From Firmicutes bacterium CAG:124 (lineage in GTDB: Bacteria > Bacillota > Clostridia > Oscillospirales > Oscillospiraceae), in NCBI GenBank assembly GCA_000432135.1, contig HF990566.1:56670-90895 (forward strand): 34,226 nucleotides of DNA. The letters run 5' to 3'. Below the pieces are notes generated by a model. The model saw only the letters and a program-made list of their open reading frames with translations, was not told the DNA's origin and made no database searches. Of the stretch, positions 31,641-34,226 are shown piece by piece. The first letter of the stretch is position 1, and the number at the start of each line of letters is the position of its first letter. The position numbers and the translations under genes are program-made.

Positions 31641-33974
31641 ATGAGTGAATTTTCGGAACGAATCGTAAAACAGACTGAGGCTCTGCTGCATTTCCAGCAT
31701 GACGAGACGCTGCAGGAAACGACCCCGGAGCGCCTGCATGAGGCGCTCGGCCAGGTCATCATGATGGAGATCAGCGACAAATGGACGAAGACCAAGCGCC
31801 GTCAAGCGCCGGGCCGCCGCGCGTTCTATTTCTCCGCGGAATATCTCGTCGGCCGTCTGGTCTACAGCAACCTCTTCAACCTCGGCATTCTGCGCGGGAT
31901 GAAAGCGGCCTTTGCTGAAAAGGGCGTCGATCTTGCGTGCCTGGAGCACATTGAGGATGCGGCCCTCGGCAACGGCGGACTTGGCCGTCTCGCCGCCTGC
32001 TTCCTTGACAGTGCCGCGACGCTCGACCTGCCGCTGACCGGCTATGGCCTGCGCTATCGCTTCGGCCTGTTCAAGCAGTCGTTCGTCAATGGCTGCCAGC
32101 GTGAAAATGCCGACGACTGGACGAAATACGGCGACCCGTGGAGCCACCGCCGTGACAAGCTGGCCGTCAAGGTCAAATTTGCCGACCAGACCGTCAACTG
32201 CGTCCCGTATGATATGCCCGTGATCGGCTATGAAACAACGACGGTCGGTACGCTCCGCCTCTGGCAGTGCGAGGCCGAGGAGGAGCTGAACTTCGACGCC
32301 TTCAACGCGCAGGACTACGTTAAGGCGCTTGAAAAGAAGAACAAGGCCGAGGATATCACCCGCGTTCTGTATCCGAACGACTCCACATGGGAGGGCAAGC
32401 GCCTGCGCGTCAAGCAGCAGTACGTCCTTTCCAGCGCGTCTTTGCAGGATATCCTGCGCGACTACCGCCAGCAGCACGGCACGGACTATTACCGCCTGCC
32501 GGAGTTTATTGCTGTCCAGCTGAACGATACGCATCCCGCTATGTCCATTCCGGAGCTGATCCGTCTGCTGATGGCCGAGGGACTGGATTTTGACGCCGCG
32601 TTTGAGCTGACCCGCCGCGTGTTCGCCTATACGAACCACACCGTCATGACCGAGGCGCTCGAAAAGTGGGACCTGGAGCTGCTGCGCTCCGTCGTGCCGG
32701 AGGTTTGCGAGATCATTGAGCGCATCGATGCGAAGCTCAAGCAGGAGCACCCGCATTCGAAGCTCTTTATCGTCAAGGATGGGCAGGCGCACATGGCGAA
32801 TCTGTCCGTCTATATGTCCACCGCCGTCAACGGCGTTGCAGAGATCCATTCCCAGATACTCAAGGACGTTCTGTTCAAGGACTGGTACGCCGTCTATCCC
32901 GACCGCTTCCAGAACAAGACCAACGGCATCACGCCCCGCCGCTGGCTGGGCCTGTCTAACCCGGAGCTTTGCGGTCTGCTCGACAGCAAGGTCGGCACAG
33001 GGTATCTGAAGCATCTCGACCAGCTGGAGGGACTGAAGGCCGGGATCGACGAAATGACCATCAAGCAGTTCAACGCCATCAAGCTGGAAAAGAAGCGTCA
33101 GCTCTGCCGCGTGATCGAAGAGCACGAGGGCGTTGCGCTCGATCCGTCGTTTATTTTCGACGTACAGGTCAAGCGCCTGCACGAGTATAAGCGCCAGCTG
33201 CTGAACGCGCTGAGCATTATGGATCTGTATCTGTCTATCAAGGACGGCAGCATCAAGGATTTCACACCGACCGCCTTTATCTTCGGCGCAAAGGCTGCCC
33301 CCGGCTACCGCCGTGCAAAAGCAATTATTCATTATGTAAACCGCGTGGCCGATCTCATCAACAGCGATCCAGCCATGGACGGCGTGATGAAGGTCGTCTT
33401 CGTGCAGAACTATAACTGCTCCTATGCAGAGCACATCATTCCCGCCGCTGATATTTCCGAGCAGATTTCTCCTGCTGGTACGGAAGCTTCCGGCACGGGC
33501 AATATGAAGCTCATGCTGAACGGCGCTGTGACGCTCGGCACGCTCGACGGCGCGAACGTCGAGATCGCAGAGCAGGCGGGCAGCGAGAACGAGTATATCT
33601 TCGGCGCGACCGTCGAGGAGATCAACATGGTAAAGCCCAATTACAACGCCCGCAGCTTCTACGAGGCGAACCCGAACCTGCGCCGCGCGGTCGACACCCT
33701 GATCGACGGAACTGTCCCGACCGATGAGGAGCAGCACGAGCTCTATACGTCCCTGCTCGAAGGCGCAAGCTGGCATAAGCCGGATCAGTATTTCATCTTC
33801 TACGACTTCGACAGCTACAAAAAGGCCCGTCTGCGCGTGAACCATGACTACTGCGACCGCATCGCCTTTGGCCGCAAGTGCCTCATGAACGTCGCCTCCG
33901 CCGGCAAGTTCTCCTCTGACCGCACCATCCGCCAGTATGCCGAAGACATCTGGCACATCCAACCTGTCAAATAA
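31641..33974 (+). CDS. glgP: Glycogen/maltodextrin phosphorylase (GT35)
   Basis: PLP-dependent enzyme of 777 residues that phosphorolyses alpha-1,4-glucans to glucose-1-phosphate. Key signatures are FYFSAEYLVGR, GNGGLGRLAACFLDS, QLNDTHPA, RLHEYKRQLLN, and the PLP site EASGTGNMKLMLNGA with the Schiff-base Lys at residue 623. The chain is close to bacterial family length. A GGAAGGAG ribosome site lies 6-7 bases before the ATG. It has its own consensus promoter and a hairpin leader, and with MalQ completes cytoplasmic maltodextrin breakdown. Confidence 0.96.
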   Translation: MSEFSERIVKQTEALLHFQHDETLQETTPERLHEALGQVIMMEISDKWTKTKRRQAPGRRAFYFSAEYLVGRLVYSNLFNLGILRGMKAAFAEKGVDLACLEHIEDAALGNGGLGRLAACFLDSAATLDLPLTGYGLRYRFGLFKQSFVNGCQRENADDWTKYGDPWSHRRDKLAVKVKFADQTVNCVPYDMPVIGYETTTVGTLRLWQCEAEEELNFDAFNAQDYVKALEKKNKAEDITRVLYPNDSTWEGKRLRVKQQYVLSSASLQDILRDYRQQHGTDYYRLPEFIAVQLNDTHPAMSIPELIRLLMAEGLDFDAAFELTRRVFAYTNHTVMTEALEKWDLELLRSVVPEVCEIIERIDAKLKQEHPHSKLFIVKDGQAHMANLSVYMSTAVNGVAEIHSQILKDVLFKDWYAVYPDRFQNKTNGITPRRWLGLSNPELCGLLDSKVGTGYLKHLDQLEGLKAGIDEMTIKQFNAIKLEKKRQLCRVIEEHEGVALDPSFIFDVQVKRLHEYKRQLLNALSIMDLYLSIKDGSIKDFTPTAFIFGAKAAPGYRRAKAIIHYVNRVADLINSDPAMDGVMKVVFVQNYNCSYAEHIIPAADISEQISPAGTEASGTGNMKLMLNGAVTLGTLDGANVEIAEQAGSENEYIFGATVEEINMVKPNYNARSFYEANPNLRRAVDTLIDGTVPTDEEQHELYTSLLEGASWHKPDQYFIFYDFDSYKKARLRVNHDYCDRIAFGRKCLMNVASAGKFSSDRTIRQYAEDIWHIQPVK

Positions 33975-33982
33975 AAAAGCAA

Positions 33983-34012
33983 AGCGCAGGGCCGGAGAAC
34001 CGGTCTTGCGCT
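33983..34012. terminator. 13-bp imperfect hairpin after glgP
   Basis: 33983-33995 pairs with 34000-34012 (two G-T wobbles) around AGAA. No T-run follows rightwards; leftwards it is followed by TTGCTTTTTTA. It may be a weak terminator or processing hairpin before the amidohydrolase gene. Confidence 0.4.
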
Positions 34013-34039
34013 CTGCGTCTATACAAAGGAAACAGAAAA

Positions 34040-34226
34040 ATGTTCGATTATCTGATTCAAAACGGTACTCTGATCGACGGGACCGGCGCACCGGCGGCCG
34101 CAGCCGATGTTGCGATTAAAGACGGAAAAATCGCCGCAGTCGGCGATCTCAAGGATGCTTCTGCCGGGACAGTCCTTGACGCAGCAGGGAAGGATGTTAC
34201 GCCCGGCTTTATCGACATTCACCGCC
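34040..34226 (+). CDS. Amidohydrolase family protein, D-aminoacylase-like (3' truncated)
   Basis: Only the first 62 residues are in the window. They start MFDYLIQNGTLIDGTGAP and include VAIKDGKIAAVGDL and PGFIDIHR, the N-terminal beta-sandwich and first metal-binding strand of amidohydrolases; the pattern is closest to N-acyl-D-amino-acid deacylases. The second His of the expected HxH lies just beyond the window end. An AAAGGA ribosome site lies 9 bases before the ATG. It follows glgP by 65 bases with a hairpin between. The precise substrate cannot be judged from this fragment. Confidence 0.75.
   Translation, partial: MFDYLIQNGTLIDGTGAPAAAADVAIKDGKIAAVGDLKDASAGTVLDAAGKDVTPGFIDIHR

Noticed and set aside
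31545..34091. An 848-codon minus-strand ORF opposite glgP
   Set aside because: Same antisense artefact; glgP has intact catalytic motifs and a ribosome site, while the antisense frame shows neither.

Overview
The window is a stretch of low-accessory chromosome from a G+C-rich anaerobic member of the Clostridia, most likely an Oscillospirales/Oscillospiraceae-type gut bacterium. This rests on consensus sigma-A promoters and strong AGGAGG ribosome binding sites, a dcw cluster without ftsA, pyruvate:ferredoxin oxidoreductase as a housekeeping enzyme, Firmicutes-type rpmG-secE-nusG-rplK-rplA and rplJ-rplL order with an L10 leader, and a CUT1 maltodextrin transporter without its own ATPase. The assignment below class level is inference. 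No tRNA, rRNA, insertion sequence, prophage or CRISPR array was seen.

Layout. 1-6377 (+): division and cell-wall cluster mraY (5' truncated by the window), ftsW, murG, murA, ftsQ/divIB and ftsZ; ftsZ has its own promoter and terminator. 6501-10124 (-): a single-chain pyruvate:ferredoxin oxidoreductase (TTG start). 10337-13584 (+): yifB/comM, thiI and a stand-alone CinA C-terminal amidase (pncC), closed by a terminator shared with a convergent PHP-family phosphatase (13637-14410, -). 14542-16595 (+): ferrous iron transport feoA-feoB, whose promoter sits back to back with that of the PHP gene. 16652-20053 (-): ribosomal/transcription block rpmG-secE-nusG-rplK-rplA followed by rplJ-rplL, the latter behind its own consensus promoter and an L10 autoregulatory leader. 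20318-21408 (+): ruvX/yqgF and a DUF2461 gene. 21409-22161: a gene-poor gap with a frameshifted gene remnant and an orphan terminator. 22162-24679 (+): an acyl-CoA synthetase and a small membrane acyltransferase-like protein. 24719-25345 (-): a DUF624 (YesL-like) membrane protein. 25581-33974 (+): a malto-oligosaccharide module consisting of a lipoprotein binding protein, two permeases, a LacI-family regulator, 4-alpha-glucanotransferase malQ and alpha-glucan phosphorylase glgP. 34040-end (+): the start of an amidohydrolase.

How it works together. In the last third, sugar polymers are probably captured by the lipoprotein, imported through the two permeases with an ATPase encoded elsewhere, disproportionated by MalQ and phosphorolysed by GlgP to glucose-1-phosphate. 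A perfect 14-bp palindrome just downstream of the transporter promoter is the natural target of the clustered LacI regulator (or of CcpA). An intrinsic terminator between the binding protein and permease genes, and a promoter plus terminator-like hairpin ahead of glgP, suggest layered control of the module.

I found no clearly novel multi-gene system. The best second looks are the tandem duplication next to the PP-loop of ThiI, the candidate L1-binding mRNA hairpin ahead of rplA, the glgP leader, and the decayed gene at 21.5-21.9 kb. All identifications were made by eye from motifs; no database search was run.
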